Assembly (NCBI RefSeq): GCF_014284255.1
Contig: NZ_JACOFV010000019.1
Location: 34,909 to 98,908, forward strand
Direction: 5' to 3'
DNA: 64,000 nucleotides
DNA from: Cognatundibacterium jejuense
Lineage (GTDB): Bacteria; Pseudomonadota; Gammaproteobacteria; Burkholderiales; Burkholderiaceae_D
Each line of letters starts with the position of its first letter. The stretch's first letter is position 1. This document shows, in pieces, positions 44,322 to 53,319 of the stretch. Both the position numbers and the translations under genes were made by a program. The notes beneath the pieces are model-generated. The model worked only from the letters and a program-made list of their open reading frames with translations. It ran no database searches and was not told the origin of the DNA.

Positions 44322-44349
44322 GTAACAAGCTTCCTTCAACGAAAGAGAA

Positions 44350-44369
44350 AATGTTCGAAAACGAAAATA
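44350..44369. promoter_or_regulatory. GlpR-like operator next to glpR
   Basis: ATGTTCGAAAACGAAAAT (44351-44368) has the inverted TTCG/CGAA halves of the GlpR consensus (ATGTTCG-N4-CGAACAT), with the right arm slightly diverged. It lies 30 nt upstream of the glpR start. Confidence 0.7.
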
Positions 44370-44569
44370 TGCATTGTAATCGAAGCATGTATCAAGCGTG
44401 TTTCAGAGAAAAATAAGGGTGAGGGGCAGGGCGGATGCGACCCTCTGCATTGATGAGCTTGGATTTTCGTATGGGTTGAACCCTCCATACTCTTTATATG
44501 TAGCAGGTACGGGTATTGGCACCTATGCTGAAATGATGAGGTAAGAACAGGGTTTTTGGGTGAAGTTAA

Positions 44570-44588
44570 AATGTTCGAAAACGAACTT
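44570..44588. promoter_or_regulatory. GlpR-like operator near glpD
   Basis: ATGTTCGAAAACGAACTT (44571-44588) is a better match to the GlpR consensus than the other site, with TTCG-AAAA-CGAA intact. It lies about 120 nt upstream of the glpD start. Confidence 0.75.
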
Positions 44589-44710
44589 GTAATTATTCGT
44601 TTGGTGATTTATGATCGTTTTAAAACAAAAAATTGATGATCAATTTCTTAATAACATCTAATTCTTCGATTTTTTTAATAATCTATTAATTGCAATGGCG
44701 GCCTGACATC

Positions 44711-46315
44711 ATGGCGAATGATCAACATTACGATTTACTGGTTGTGGGTGGCGGCATCAATGGTGCTGGCATTGCACGTGATGCTGCCGGGCGCGGTTTG
44801 CGTGTTTTATTGTGTGAGAAGGATGACCTTGCCGGACACACTTCATCAGCGAGTACCAAACTGATCCATGGTGGCTTGCGCTATCTCGAATATTACGAAT
44901 TTGGTCTGGTACGAAAAGCGTTGAAAGAGCGCGAAGTACTATTGCGTGCAGCACCGCATATCATCTGGCCATTGCGTTTTGTGATGCCGCATGTGCCGCA
45001 TTTACGCCCGGCGTGGATGATACGCATGGGCCTCTTTTTGTATGACCATCTGAGCCGACGTGAATTGCTGCCGGGATCTTGCGGCGTGAACTTAGATAAA
45101 CATGCGCTTGGTGTTCCCTTGCAAGATAGTATGCACAAAGGCTTTGTCTATTCCGATGCATGGGTCGATGATGCACGTTTGGTCGTGTTGAATGCGATCG
45201 ATGCCCAAGAACGCGGCGCGAAGATTATGACCCGCACCAAGCTGCAGTCGGCGCATCGTGAGGCTGGTTTGTGGCAGGCTACGTTGGTCAAAGACGGGCA
45301 GATTGAAATCAAGGTTTCTGCGCGAGCGATTGTGAATGCAGCGGGGCCATGGGCAAGCGAATTATTGCATCAGCATTTGCATCAGACCGCGAGAAATGAT
45401 GTACGCCTTGTTAAAGGTAGCCACATCGTCGTCAAAAAAATGTTTGATCACGATCATGCCTATATTTTTCAAAATCCTGACAAGCGCATCATCTTTGCTA
45501 TTCCTTATGAGCATGAATTCACGCTTATCGGTACTACGGATCTCGAATATAAAGGTGACCCGGGTAAAGTCAAAATCTCTTCAGATGAAGTCAGCTATCT
45601 GTGTGATTCTGCAAACCGCTATTTCAAACAAAGCATCAAACCGGCGGATGTGCTGTGGACCTATTCCGGTGTGCGGCCTTTGCTTGAACAGGAAGATGCT
45701 TCGAACCCTTCCGCAGTGACGCGTGACTATCATCTGGAGCTTGACGCCACACACGACCAGGCACCAATCCTGTCCGTCTTTGGTGGAAAAATTACCACGT
45801 TCCGTTGTCTTGCTGAGGAAGCAGTTAACCTGTTTGAACAACCATTAAAAATCACTAAAACAGCATGGACAGCAAATGCGTCTTTGCCTGGCGGGGATAT
45901 TCCGAATGCCGATTTTTCTGGATTTTTCCAGCGCTTTCAATCGCATTACCCTTGGCTGCCAAAGGCGCTTGCAGAACGTTACGCGCACAGTTACGGTACC
46001 CGCGCCTTGCGCATGTTGAGCGACTGTCGTGCGCTTTCTGACTTAGGCGAGCAACTGAGCCCTGGTTTGTATGAAGCCGAAGTGAGGTATCTGGTGGAGA
46101 GCGAATGGGCACGTACAACAGATGATATTTTGTGGCGCCGAAGCAAATTAGGTCTGCACGCCACACCTTCTTCAGTACAGGTTTTGCAGGAAAAGTTAAC
46201 GCACCTATTAGCAGCGGCAGGTCAAGTGCCGTCAGCCGTTTCAATGAGTAATGCAGCAACAGCGGCAGGTGCCACAAGCTTAGCAGCAGTTTCAGCAACC
46301 TCAGCAGTCAAGTAG
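44711..46315 (+). CDS. glpD: Aerobic glycerol-3-phosphate dehydrogenase
   Basis: A 534-residue FAD-dependent dehydrogenase that oxidises glycerol-3-phosphate to dihydroxyacetone phosphate and passes electrons to quinone. DLLVVGGGINGAGIARDAAGRG is the FAD-binding motif; SSASTKLIHGGLRYLEYYEF and TDLEYKGDPGKVKISSDE are family-typical. I start it at ATG 44711. The C-terminal 30 residues are a low-complexity Ala/Ser/Thr tail, and the stop codon lies within an 8-bp tandem repeat. It is followed by glpK and glpF. Confidence 0.95.
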   Translation: MANDQHYDLLVVGGGINGAGIARDAAGRGLRVLLCEKDDLAGHTSSASTKLIHGGLRYLEYYEFGLVRKALKEREVLLRAAPHIIWPLRFVMPHVPHLRPAWMIRMGLFLYDHLSRRELLPGSCGVNLDKHALGVPLQDSMHKGFVYSDAWVDDARLVVLNAIDAQERGAKIMTRTKLQSAHREAGLWQATLVKDGQIEIKVSARAIVNAAGPWASELLHQHLHQTARNDVRLVKGSHIVVKKMFDHDHAYIFQNPDKRIIFAIPYEHEFTLIGTTDLEYKGDPGKVKISSDEVSYLCDSANRYFKQSIKPADVLWTYSGVRPLLEQEDASNPSAVTRDYHLELDATHDQAPILSVFGGKITTFRCLAEEAVNLFEQPLKITKTAWTANASLPGGDIPNADFSGFFQRFQSHYPWLPKALAERYAHSYGTRALRMLSDCRALSDLGEQLSPGLYEAEVRYLVESEWARTTDDILWRRSKLGLHATPSSVQVLQEKLTHLLAAAGQVPSAVSMSNAATAAGATSLAAVSATSAVK

Positions 46316-46336
46316 TCAAGCAGTCAGGTAGTCGAG
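46305..46336 (+). repeat. 8-bp tandem repeat spanning the glpD stop
   Basis: Four consecutive units: CAGTCAAG, TAGTCAAG, CAGTCAGG, TAGTCGAG. The TAG stop of glpD is the first three bases of the second unit. Changes in repeat number could lengthen or shorten the protein tail. Confidence 0.6.
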
Positions 46337-46386
46337 CCAATCGTTAGTTAATATTGGTTAATTAAAAAACTAAAATCGGAGACAAG

Positions 46387-47901
46387 ATGGAGAAGACGCA
46401 AATGGATGGCAAATTTATTCTTGCATTAGATCAGGGAACAACCAGTTCTCGTGCGGTGCTATTTGATCGCACTGGTAGTGTGGTTGCGGTCGCACAAAAA
46501 GAGTTTCAACAAATTTATCCGCAACCGGGTTGGGTCGAACATGATCCACAAGAAATCTGGTCAACGCAGGCAGGTGTCGCAGCGGAAGCCGTCGCGCACG
46601 CTGGTCTGGCGGGTGGTTCGATTGCTGCGATCGGTATTACCAATCAACGTGAAACGACGATCGTGTGGGACAGAGAAACAGGCCGCCCTTTGTATAACGC
46701 GATCGTCTGGCAAGATCGTCGTACAGCAGAATTTTGCGACAAGTTAAAAGCCCAAGGTCTGGAAGAGAAATTCCGTTCTAAAACAGGTTTGCCGATTGAT
46801 TCGTATTTTTCCGCGACGAAGATTTGCTGGATTCTGGAACACGTACCAGGTGCACGTGAGCTCGCGAATCAAGGAAAATTAGCCTTTGGTACCGTCGATA
46901 CGTGGCTGGTCTGGAATTTCTCTCAACAAGCATTGCACGTCACGGACGTGACGAATGCCTCGCGCACGATGTTATTCAATATTCATACTTTGGAATGGGA
47001 TGAAGAGTTGCTCGATATTCTGAAAATTCCACGCAGTATGTTGCCTGAAGTGCGTTCTTGTTCAGAAGTCTACGGTAAAACCAAAACTACATTGTTTGCA
47101 TCAGAAATCCCGCTTGCAGGAATCGCAGGTGATCAGCATGCCGCTTTATTTGGACAAATGTGTGTCGAACTAGGCATGGTCAAAAACACCTACGGAACGG
47201 GTTGCTTCCTGGTGATGAATACTGGCGAAAAGCCAATTGAATCGAAAAATAACTTGGTCACGACGATCGCCTGGAAAATCGGCAATCAGGTGCACTACGC
47301 ATTAGAAGGTAGCATCTTTATTGGCGGCGCAGTAGTGCAATGGTTACGAGATGGATTGGGCATTATCCGCAGCGCATCAGAAATTGAGGCTTTAGCGAAG
47401 AGTGTCCCGCACAGCGATGGTGTGTATCTGGTGCCGGCCTTTGCAGGTCTGGGTGCGCCACATTGGAATCCGCGTGCTCGCGGCACGATGTTCGGTGTGA
47501 CACGTGGTACAACTTCTGCACACATTGCACGAGCTGCACTCGATAGTATCGCCTATCAATCAGTCGACGTTCTGAAAGCGATGGAAGCTGATCTTGATGG
47601 ACGTATTGCGGAGTTGCGTGTCGACGGTGGTGCCGTTGCAAATAATTTACTGATGCAATTTCAGTCCGATATGTTGGGCGTTGATGTCGTGCGTCCGCAA
47701 ATCACTGAAACCACAGCATTGGGCGCGGCCTATCTGGCAGGACTCGCCGTCGGTTACTGGAAAGATTTAAGTGAAATCCAGAGTCAGTGGAAATTAGATC
47801 AACGCTTTACACCCGCGATGCCGCAAGCAGAAGTTAATGCCTGCATGAAGGGTTGGCAGCGTGCGGTCAATGCCAGCAAAGCATGGGCTGACGAAGTTTA
47901 A
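46387..47901 (+). CDS. glpK: Glycerol kinase
   Basis: A 504-residue FGGY-family kinase phosphorylating glycerol to glycerol-3-phosphate. [16 protein letters not shown] at the start and [22 protein letters not shown], plus [18 protein letters not shown], are glycerol-kinase signatures. GGAGA precedes the ATG at 46387. It follows glpD by 71 nt and precedes glpF. It should supply the substrate for GlpD. Confidence 0.96.
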   Translation: MEKTQMDGKFILALDQGTTSSRAVLFDRTGSVVAVAQKEFQQIYPQPGWVEHDPQEIWSTQAGVAAEAVAHAGLAGGSIAAIGITNQRETTIVWDRETGRPLYNAIVWQDRRTAEFCDKLKAQGLEEKFRSKTGLPIDSYFSATKICWILEHVPGARELANQGKLAFGTVDTWLVWNFSQQALHVTDVTNASRTMLFNIHTLEWDEELLDILKIPRSMLPEVRSCSEVYGKTKTTLFASEIPLAGIAGDQHAALFGQMCVELGMVKNTYGTGCFLVMNTGEKPIESKNNLVTTIAWKIGNQVHYALEGSIFIGGAVVQWLRDGLGIIRSASEIEALAKSVPHSDGVYLVPAFAGLGAPHWNPRARGTMFGVTRGTTSAHIARAALDSIAYQSVDVLKAMEADLDGRIAELRVDGGAVANNLLMQFQSDMLGVDVVRPQITETTALGAAYLAGLAVGYWKDLSEIQSQWKLDQRFTPAMPQAEVNACMKGWQRAVNASKAWADEV

Positions 47902-47917
47902 AAAATAATAATGTCCA

Positions 47918-47953
47918 CCAAGCAAACCAAGCAAACCAAGCAAACCAGGCAAC
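47918..47953 (+). repeat. 9-bp tandem repeat between glpK and glpF
   Basis: Three exact copies of CCAAGCAAA (47918-47944) and a diverged fourth (CCAGGCAAC). It lies in the 176-nt gap between glpK and glpF. Repeat number may vary between strains. Confidence 0.6.
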
Positions 47954-48077
47954 TTAAACATAGAGATAGCGCTATGTTTGAACGTTGATGTGTGATGGCT
48001 GATCTTTGCAAAAGTGCTGAACAGCGTGCCTGGCAAGCTGTGGTGGCTCACTTTCAAATATAAAGAAAGAGTAACAA

Positions 48078-48785
48078 ATGAATCCTTTATTTGCTGAATT
48101 TGTCGGCACCGCTATTTTGGTTTTATTGGGAAATGGTGTTGTCGCTAACGTGATTTTGAGTAAAACCAAGGGCTTTAATAGTGGTCTGGTGGTGATTGCT
48201 TTAGGGTGGGCGATGGCGGTTTTTGTGGCGGTATTTTGTACTGCGGCCGCAAGTGGTGGTCATCTGAATCCTGTAGTAACTATTGCTTTGGCCGTCGCAG
48301 ATAAATTCCCTTGGGCGCAAGTGCCAGGCTATATTCTGGCGCAAATGGCGGGCGGCATGATGGGCGCGTTTCTGGTGTGGGTTGTGTACTACAAACATTT
48401 TGCGGAGACCGCATGTCAGGACACCAAGCTTGCTGTATTTTGCACCGGTCCCGCGATTCGCGGTACGTTTGGCAATCTGGCATCCGAAGCAATTGCAACC
48501 TTTGTGCTGGTGTATGCCGTATTGAATATGGCTGCCCCTAAAGTGGGGTTGGGTGCCATGAATGCCCTGCCGGTGGGTTTGTTGGTACTGGGAATTGGTG
48601 TTTCTCTTGGCGGTACGACCGGTTATGCGATGAGTCCTGCACGTGATTTGGGGCCGCGCATTATGCATGCAATTTTGCCTATCCCAGGCAAACGTGACAG
48701 TGATTGGAGGTATGCATGGGTGCCTGTCATTGGCCCATTGCTGGGTGCTGTTTCTGCGGCCTTGCTATTTACCCTGACCGCATAA
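48078..48785 (+). CDS. glpF: Glycerol facilitator, aquaporin family
   Basis: A 235-residue MIP channel with six helices and two half-helices. The first pore motif is GGHLNPVV (NPV instead of NPA) and the second is MSPARDLGPR (SPA instead of NPA); the Asp and Arg of the glycerol-channel selectivity region (ARDLGPR) are kept. Position after glpK supports glycerol uptake. A strong terminator follows. ATG 48078 is preceded by AAAGAG. Confidence 0.9.
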   Translation: MNPLFAEFVGTAILVLLGNGVVANVILSKTKGFNSGLVVIALGWAMAVFVAVFCTAAASGGHLNPVVTIALAVADKFPWAQVPGYILAQMAGGMMGAFLVWVVYYKHFAETACQDTKLAVFCTGPAIRGTFGNLASEAIATFVLVYAVLNMAAPKVGLGAMNALPVGLLVLGIGVSLGGTTGYAMSPARDLGPRIMHAILPIPGKRDSDWRYAWVPVIGPLLGAVSAALLFTLTA

Positions 48786-48836
48786 TTTCATTGAAATTTT
48801 GACGGCTTAAAAAATTAGTTGAACAGACCTAAAAAG

Positions 48837-48887
48837 CAAACCCTGCTGCACATGCCAAATATGGACGTGCAGCAGGGTTTGTTTTTT
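48837..48887 (+). terminator. Strong terminator after glpF
   Basis: A perfect 15-bp stem, CAAACCCTGCTGCAC (48837-48851) with its complement (48867-48881), a 15-nt loop and TTTTTT after it. It ends the glpD-K-F unit, and its A-rich left flank may also stop the convergent ybeD-like transcript. Confidence 0.92.
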
Positions 48888-48911
48888 GTACTTGATTTTT
48901 TTTCGGTATGA

Positions 48912-49193
48912 TTAAAGAACTACTTTGACCATCGGGTGTGCCGACAACTCGCGATACAAGTTATCCAATTGCTCGCGGCTGGTTGCCCATACTGTGACGG
49001 TTAAGGCCAGATAGCTTCCTTTACTCGATGGGCGCATGTCCATTTTACCTGCATGAAAAGTTGGATCATACGCCGTAACGACTTCTACCATCGTTTGAGC
49101 AAATTCATCATGCATCGCACCCATAATTTTGATCGGAAATTCGCTGGGATAAACGATCAGACTTTCTTCTGGTGGGATAGGTTTCATTTCCAT
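48912..49193 (-). CDS. YbeD/DUF493 family protein
   Basis: A 93-residue protein of the YbeD (DUF493) family. Typical parts are YPSEFPIKIMGAMHDEFAQTM and the closing SREQLDNLYRELSAHPMVKVVL. The fold is ACT-like and its role is unclear, though it usually sits between the D-amino-acid aminotransferase gene and lipB. Here dat lies upstream as expected, but lipB is 7 kb further on, beyond the glycerol genes. Confidence 0.85.
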   Translation of the reverse strand: MEMKPIPPEESLIVYPSEFPIKIMGAMHDEFAQTMVEVVTAYDPTFHAGKMDMRPSSKGSYLALTVTVWATSREQLDNLYRELSAHPMVKVVL

Positions 49194-49376
49194 TTTATTT
49201 CCATTTCTTTAGTCAGAGTCGCACTAAGATTTCACACAACACCGAAACAGCCCGGTTTTGCCTCCTGCAGACCATCTTTGATCCAGACGGCCTTTGCTGA
49301 AGGTGGCAAGATTGCATGAATTCCTTTGCAGTATTCTGTTGCTCACATTGGGAAATAAATGTGGATGGCAGAATGT

Positions 49377-50222
49377 TCAGTTCGCTTTGGCTTGCTGATA
49401 AGCCTTATACAATTGTTGGTAGATGGGGCCAGGTACGCCATTTCCAATAGTCTGATCGTCAATCCGGACGACAGCAAGAACTTCTTTTGTGGCAGACGAC
49501 AACATGACTTCGTCGGCGGCAAATACTTCTGCCCGGGAAATGCGGCGGGCTTCCAGGGGAATTTTTAGTTCGGCACATAATTCTTGAATCAAGCCGTAAC
49601 GTATGCCTTCCAGGATCAAATTGTCTTTTGGTGGTCCCATCATGACGCCGTCTTTTACTATCCATACATTCGAGGCTGATGCTTCCGTCAGATAGTCATC
49701 TCTGAATTGTATGCTTTCTGTGACTGCATGCTCGGCGGCATTTTGCGCTGCCAGCACATTGCCAAGCAACGAAATCGATTTAATTTCGCAATGCAACCAG
49801 CGCTTGTCTTCCATAGAGACACAAGCAACACCTTGTTCACGGGCTGCGGCTGTCGGCAACACGATAGGATTGGTCATGATGAAGACGGTAGGCGTGGCCT
49901 CTTTGGGAAACGCATGTGCCCGTTTGGCAACGCCGCGCGTGACCTGAATGTAGACCATCTGATCATCGGCCTCATGCGCAGCCATGACCTGATTGATCAG
50001 AGCAAACCATTCCTCTTTACTATGCGGATTGGTAATACCTATCGCATTGAGACTACGGAATAAACGTGCGAGATGTTGCTCAGCGCGAAACATTTTTCGT
50101 GCGTATACAGGAATGACTTCATAAATCCCGTCGCCAAAAATAAATCCACGATCCAGTACAGGGATTTTTGCTTCAGAAAGAGGTGTCAACGCACCATTGA
50201 GGTAGACCAGAGGATCGAGCAT
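49377..50222 (-). CDS. dat: D-amino-acid aminotransferase (class IV)
   Basis: A 281-residue class-IV PLP aminotransferase. VLDRGFIFGDGIYEVIPVY and YIQVTRGVAKRAHAFP, with an arginine in TRG, fit D-amino-acid aminotransferases, which convert D-alanine and 2-oxoglutarate to pyruvate and D-glutamate. The PLP lysine is in CEIKSISLLGNVLAAQNA. It lies upstream of the ybeD-like gene and downstream of the D,D-carboxypeptidase gene, so D-alanine recycling is a sensible role. Confidence 0.9.
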   Translation of the reverse strand: MLDPLVYLNGALTPLSEAKIPVLDRGFIFGDGIYEVIPVYARKMFRAEQHLARLFRSLNAIGITNPHSKEEWFALINQVMAAHEADDQMVYIQVTRGVAKRAHAFPKEATPTVFIMTNPIVLPTAAAREQGVACVSMEDKRWLHCEIKSISLLGNVLAAQNAAEHAVTESIQFRDDYLTEASASNVWIVKDGVMMGPPKDNLILEGIRYGLIQELCAELKIPLEARRISRAEVFAADEVMLSSATKEVLAVVRIDDQTIGNGVPGPIYQQLYKAYQQAKAN

Positions 50223-50363
50223 GATAATGTTTCCATCAGTTGAGTGAGGAAATCATTTTTGCATGAATCCCGTGGAGGGTTTATGCAAATTATGCATGTC
50301 TCTGGTTTCTTAAGAAGGAGATATACGTTTTTGAGTTTTTTAAGAACTCAGCACGGATACTAT

Positions 50364-50597
50364 TTATCGAGAACTACTACTGGAAGGAACGCTTAGAGGT
50401 GAAAGTTGACGTTGTATGTCACCAACTTGTTGTTTATCCAATGCTTGGATTGGTTGGCTAGAAGATCGATGCGGAATATGGCTTCCTGTGACGTAATCTT
50501 CCTCTTGAGCGATTGAAGTCTTACGGGAACTTTGTTGGACATCAGGTGTGCTGCATGCCGTCAAGGTAAACAACGCTATAAGTGCGATTTTTTTCAT
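50364..50597 (-). CDS. Small lipoprotein, unknown
   Basis: A 77-residue protein starting at ATG 50595-50597, with GGAGA upstream. The signal peptide ends with the lipobox LTACS (Cys15). The mature part is short, polar and rich in Gln and Ser, ending in a poly-Ser stretch. It is not recognised and lies between the carboxypeptidase and dat genes. It could be an envelope protein of the peptidoglycan-recycling set. Confidence 0.6.
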   Translation of the reverse strand: MKKIALIALFTLTACSTPDVQQSSRKTSIAQEEDYVTGSHIPHRSSSQPIQALDKQQVGDIQRQLSPLSVPSSSSSR

Positions 50598-51058
50598 GTA
50601 GGTCTCCATTTTTTTTTAAATACCAATAAATTTTAAATAGTTAAATACCCAAAATGCATATAGAACAATTAATTTTACACATTGTTTAACATAATTAAAA
50701 GAACTTCAAATATTTTAAAAATGACGATTGGCGGAAAAAACTACCGCAATGACTTAATACGTCTGGAGATGTAGCAATCTGATGTCTTTGAAAGCTAGTT
50801 CTAAATCCCAGAATGTTCAGAAATAAAGCTGGTAAACCAAGTACTCTGACTTTCAAAAAATCTTAAGTGAAAATTGGATGGGGGTAAAAGTGATTCATTT
50901 ATATTTCGCTAAATTGGATCTATTTAGCCATTTTTTATTAAGAGCGTTCTTACTCGTTCTTAAAGGGAAACGAATTCTGATAAAAAATCCCCGCAACGGC
51001 TAAGACGAGGCGGGGAGTGACACTGCTAAGAAATTTTTGAGAAAATTGATTATAACTT
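50598..51058. other. AT-rich gap with a terminator, no gene seen
   Basis: This 461-nt region contains the carboxypeptidase terminator at its right end (50983-51015). The remaining AT-rich sequence (50640-50980) probably holds the promoter of the small lipoprotein and dat. No RNA gene or repeat was recognised. Confidence 0.5.
50983..51015 (-). terminator. Terminator of the carboxypeptidase gene
   Basis: Stem CCCCGC (50989-50994) with GCGGGG (51010-51015). On the minus strand it is followed by ATTTTTT. It lies 43 nt after the D,D-carboxypeptidase stop. Confidence 0.75.
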
Positions 51059-52207
51059 TTACTTAAACATCAATCGTATCGAATCCCAGGCACGCCCAAA
51101 AATACTCGCCTGATCAACTTGTTCCAATGCCGTTACTGGAAATTCTGCAACTGGTTTTCCATCAAGCATCATTTTTACTATGCCTACTTTACTGTTCAAT
51201 GCAATCGGCGCGATCAGTGGGTCTTTACGCTCCAAGGCTGGCTTCAGTTTAGCTGCTGAGCCTTTTGGCAATGTGACATATAAATCATGATCAAAGCCGA
51301 TTTTGACTTGCGCTTGTGAGCCTTTCCAGACTTGTGGCGTCTCCAGTGTCTGACCTTTGGCATATAGTTTGACGGTGTCAAAGTTCAGATAGCCCCAGTT
51401 CAACAGCTTTAAACTTTCTTGAGCACGAATTTGATCACTATCAGCGCCAGTGATGACAGAAATCAAGCGACGTTGACCGCTACCGTTAGGGCGGTTGGCT
51501 GACGAGATCAGGCAATATTTCGCAGTTTCTGTGTGACCAGTTTTCATGCCATCAACTGTAGGATCCAGCCACAGCAAACGGTTACGGTTAGGCTGCGTAA
51601 TTTTGTTGTAGGTATAGCTCTTGGTGCTGTAGTAGGTTTTATAAAATGCAGGGAAATCGCTGATCAGGCGCGATGCCAGCGTTGACAGGTCACGTGCCGT
51701 TGCATAATTTTCTGGACTAGGAAGGCCGTGTGGGTTCGCATAGTGTGTGGACTTCATCCCCAGACGTTCTGCCTGACGATTCATTTGTACTACAAAGGCT
51801 TCCTCGCTACCTGCCACTGCTTCAGCTAAAGCAACTGCGGCATCATTGCCTGAGTCGACAATCAAACCGTACAGTAATTCATTGATGGTGACTGGTTTGT
51901 TTGGCTCAATGAACATTTTAGAACTGCTTGAATCGACTTTCCAAGCGTGTGTGGACACATTAACGCTTTGATTCAAGTCCAGCTTTTTTTCTGTTAATGC
52001 AGTAAAGACCAGATAGGCAGTCATGATTTTTGTCAACGACGCTGGTTCGATGCGCATATCCGGTTCTTGGGCGGCGATGATCTGACCGCTAGTCACATCA
52101 AGCAGTAGCCAGGATCTGGCCGCAATGGTTGGTGCCGGGAGAGATTGGGCCATCGCAACTGACATCGTCAGTATCGAGGTAGCGAGTATAGCGAGAAGTT
52201 TTTTCAT
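51059..52207 (-). CDS. D-alanyl-D-alanine carboxypeptidase (PBP5/6 type)
   Basis: A 382-residue penicillin-binding protein with a signal peptide (ending AMAQS). The three active-site motifs are SLTK (SxxK), SGN in VDSGNDAAVALAEA, and KTG in DGMKTGHTE. The C-terminal domain (KVGIVKMMLDGKPVAEFPVTAL) and an amphipathic tail (FGRAWDSIRLMFK) for membrane attachment are present. It trims the terminal D-alanine of peptidoglycan stems, and dat lies downstream. It is the dacA/dacC type; I cannot choose the exact paralogue. Confidence 0.93.
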   Translation of the reverse strand: MKKLLAILATSILTMSVAMAQSLPAPTIAARSWLLLDVTSGQIIAAQEPDMRIEPASLTKIMTAYLVFTALTEKKLDLNQSVNVSTHAWKVDSSSSKMFIEPNKPVTINELLYGLIVDSGNDAAVALAEAVAGSEEAFVVQMNRQAERLGMKSTHYANPHGLPSPENYATARDLSTLASRLISDFPAFYKTYYSTKSYTYNKITQPNRNRLLWLDPTVDGMKTGHTETAKYCLISSANRPNGSGQRRLISVITGADSDQIRAQESLKLLNWGYLNFDTVKLYAKGQTLETPQVWKGSQAQVKIGFDHDLYVTLPKGSAAKLKPALERKDPLIAPIALNSKVGIVKMMLDGKPVAEFPVTALEQVDQASIFGRAWDSIRLMFK

Positions 52208-52270
52208 TGGATGCAGCTTATAAAAACAAAAAAAAGAGAGAATCGTTGTAGAGCTAAGTACGATGTTTTA

Positions 52271-52909
52271 TCAGGACTTGTCCCACAAACTAGTGACCAA
52301 TTGCTTGATGTGGTGCAGGCGGCGGTGAAAGAAGTGGTCAGCTCCAGGAATGACCGTCACCGGAATGTCCTGAGGACGTAGCCAGTCGAGTACCGCAGAG
52401 AGCGGAATAGTGTCATCCAGCTCGCCATGAATCAAAATTGTATCTGCGGGGATGTCCGGCATCGCCCATTTTCCGGCTGCAGCGCCGATCAATACTAAAC
52501 GTTGTGCGGCGTTGTTTTCGGCGATCAGACGTTGTTGCAGACTCGCTTGCACAAAGGTACCAAAAGAAAATCCGGCCAGTGCTACAGGTAAGCCGGGAAA
52601 GCGTTCACGCATGTGCAGCAGCAGCAAGGCCATATCGTCGGTTTCACCGACACCAGCATCATGTGTACCCGCTGACTCGCCGACACCGCGGAAATTCATT
52701 CTGACTGCGGCGTAACCCAGTCCGGTGAAGGTACGTGCCAATGTTTGCGCTACTTTATTGTCCATGGTTCCACCATACAAAGGGTGGGGATGGGCAACTA
52801 GGGCTAATCCTTTTGGCAATCCCTGTGTTTCAGGATCAGGTAAATCGAGTGCGCATTGTAATGAGCCAGCAGCACCGGTGATCAAAAAATGTTCAGTTTG
52901 TGCATTCAT
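52271..52909 (-). CDS. Alpha/beta hydrolase
   Basis: A 212-residue alpha/beta-hydrolase. The nucleophile elbow is GFSFG; VAHPHPLYGGTMDNKVAQTLAR and RMNFRGVGES are typical of the small cytoplasmic family (DUF-like 'dienelactone hydrolase-type'). A C-terminal histidine in GADHFFH completes the triad, with an aspartate in HGELDDTIP. It overlaps the ferredoxin-like gene by 4 nt, so the two are translated together. Substrate unknown. Confidence 0.8.
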   Translation of the reverse strand: MNAQTEHFLITGAAGSLQCALDLPDPETQGLPKGLALVAHPHPLYGGTMDNKVAQTLARTFTGLGYAAVRMNFRGVGESAGTHDAGVGETDDMALLLLHMRERFPGLPVALAGFSFGTFVQASLQQRLIAENNAAQRLVLIGAAAGKWAMPDIPADTILIHGELDDTIPLSAVLDWLRPQDIPVTVIPGADHFFHRRLHHIKQLVTSLWDKS

Positions 52910-53232
52910 GTATTTGGTAATTTCAAACGTTCGACCACACCGCCACCGATCAGATCGACGTCAATGATTTCATCAATATCAGATTGATCGACAAAGGTGT
53001 ACCAGGTGCCTTGCGGATAGACCACCATCACTGGGCCCTCTTCGCAGCGATCCAGGCATCCAGCTTTATTGATACGGATTTTTCCGTGACCATTCATATC
53101 GAGTTGTTTAACCCGACGTTTTGCATGTTCCTGCGCAGCCTGAGCGCCACGATCAGCGCAGCAAGGCCGACCATCGTCGCGTTGGTTCATGCAGAAAAAG
53201 ACATGCTTTTGAAAATACAGTGGTTCAGACAT
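52906..53232 (-). CDS. Thioredoxin-like [2Fe-2S] ferredoxin
   Basis: A 108-residue protein of the thioredoxin-like ferredoxin family. Four cysteines fit the cluster pattern: VFFCMNQRDDGRPCC and INKAGCLDRCEEGPVMVVYP. These proteins shuttle electrons or have unknown roles; in many Burkholderiales the gene precedes this same alpha/beta hydrolase. The stop overlaps the hydrolase start (ATGA). Confidence 0.85.
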   Translation of the reverse strand: MSEPLYFQKHVFFCMNQRDDGRPCCADRGAQAAQEHAKRRVKQLDMNGHGKIRINKAGCLDRCEEGPVMVVYPQGTWYTFVDQSDIDEIIDVDLIGGGVVERLKLPNT

Positions 53233-53319
53233 GATGGGATTGTTTGTAGTTGTTGCAGTGGAGCATGTCAGTAAAGACCGACTTGCAAAGTTAAGGCAAT
53301 ATAATACTGCAAACCCGCA

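Larger units (their letters stand above)
44322..44710. promoter_or_regulatory. glpR-glpD divergent control region
   Basis: About 390 nt between divergent glpR and glpD. It contains the two GlpR-like operators listed separately, 220 nt apart, with AT-rich sequence upstream of glpD (44600-44690). No gene was seen. The spacing could allow DNA looping between operators, which is inference. Confidence 0.6.

Noticed and set aside
47918..47953. CRISPR-like short repeats between glpK and glpF
   Set aside because: Units of 9 bp are contiguous without spacers, so this is a simple tandem repeat.
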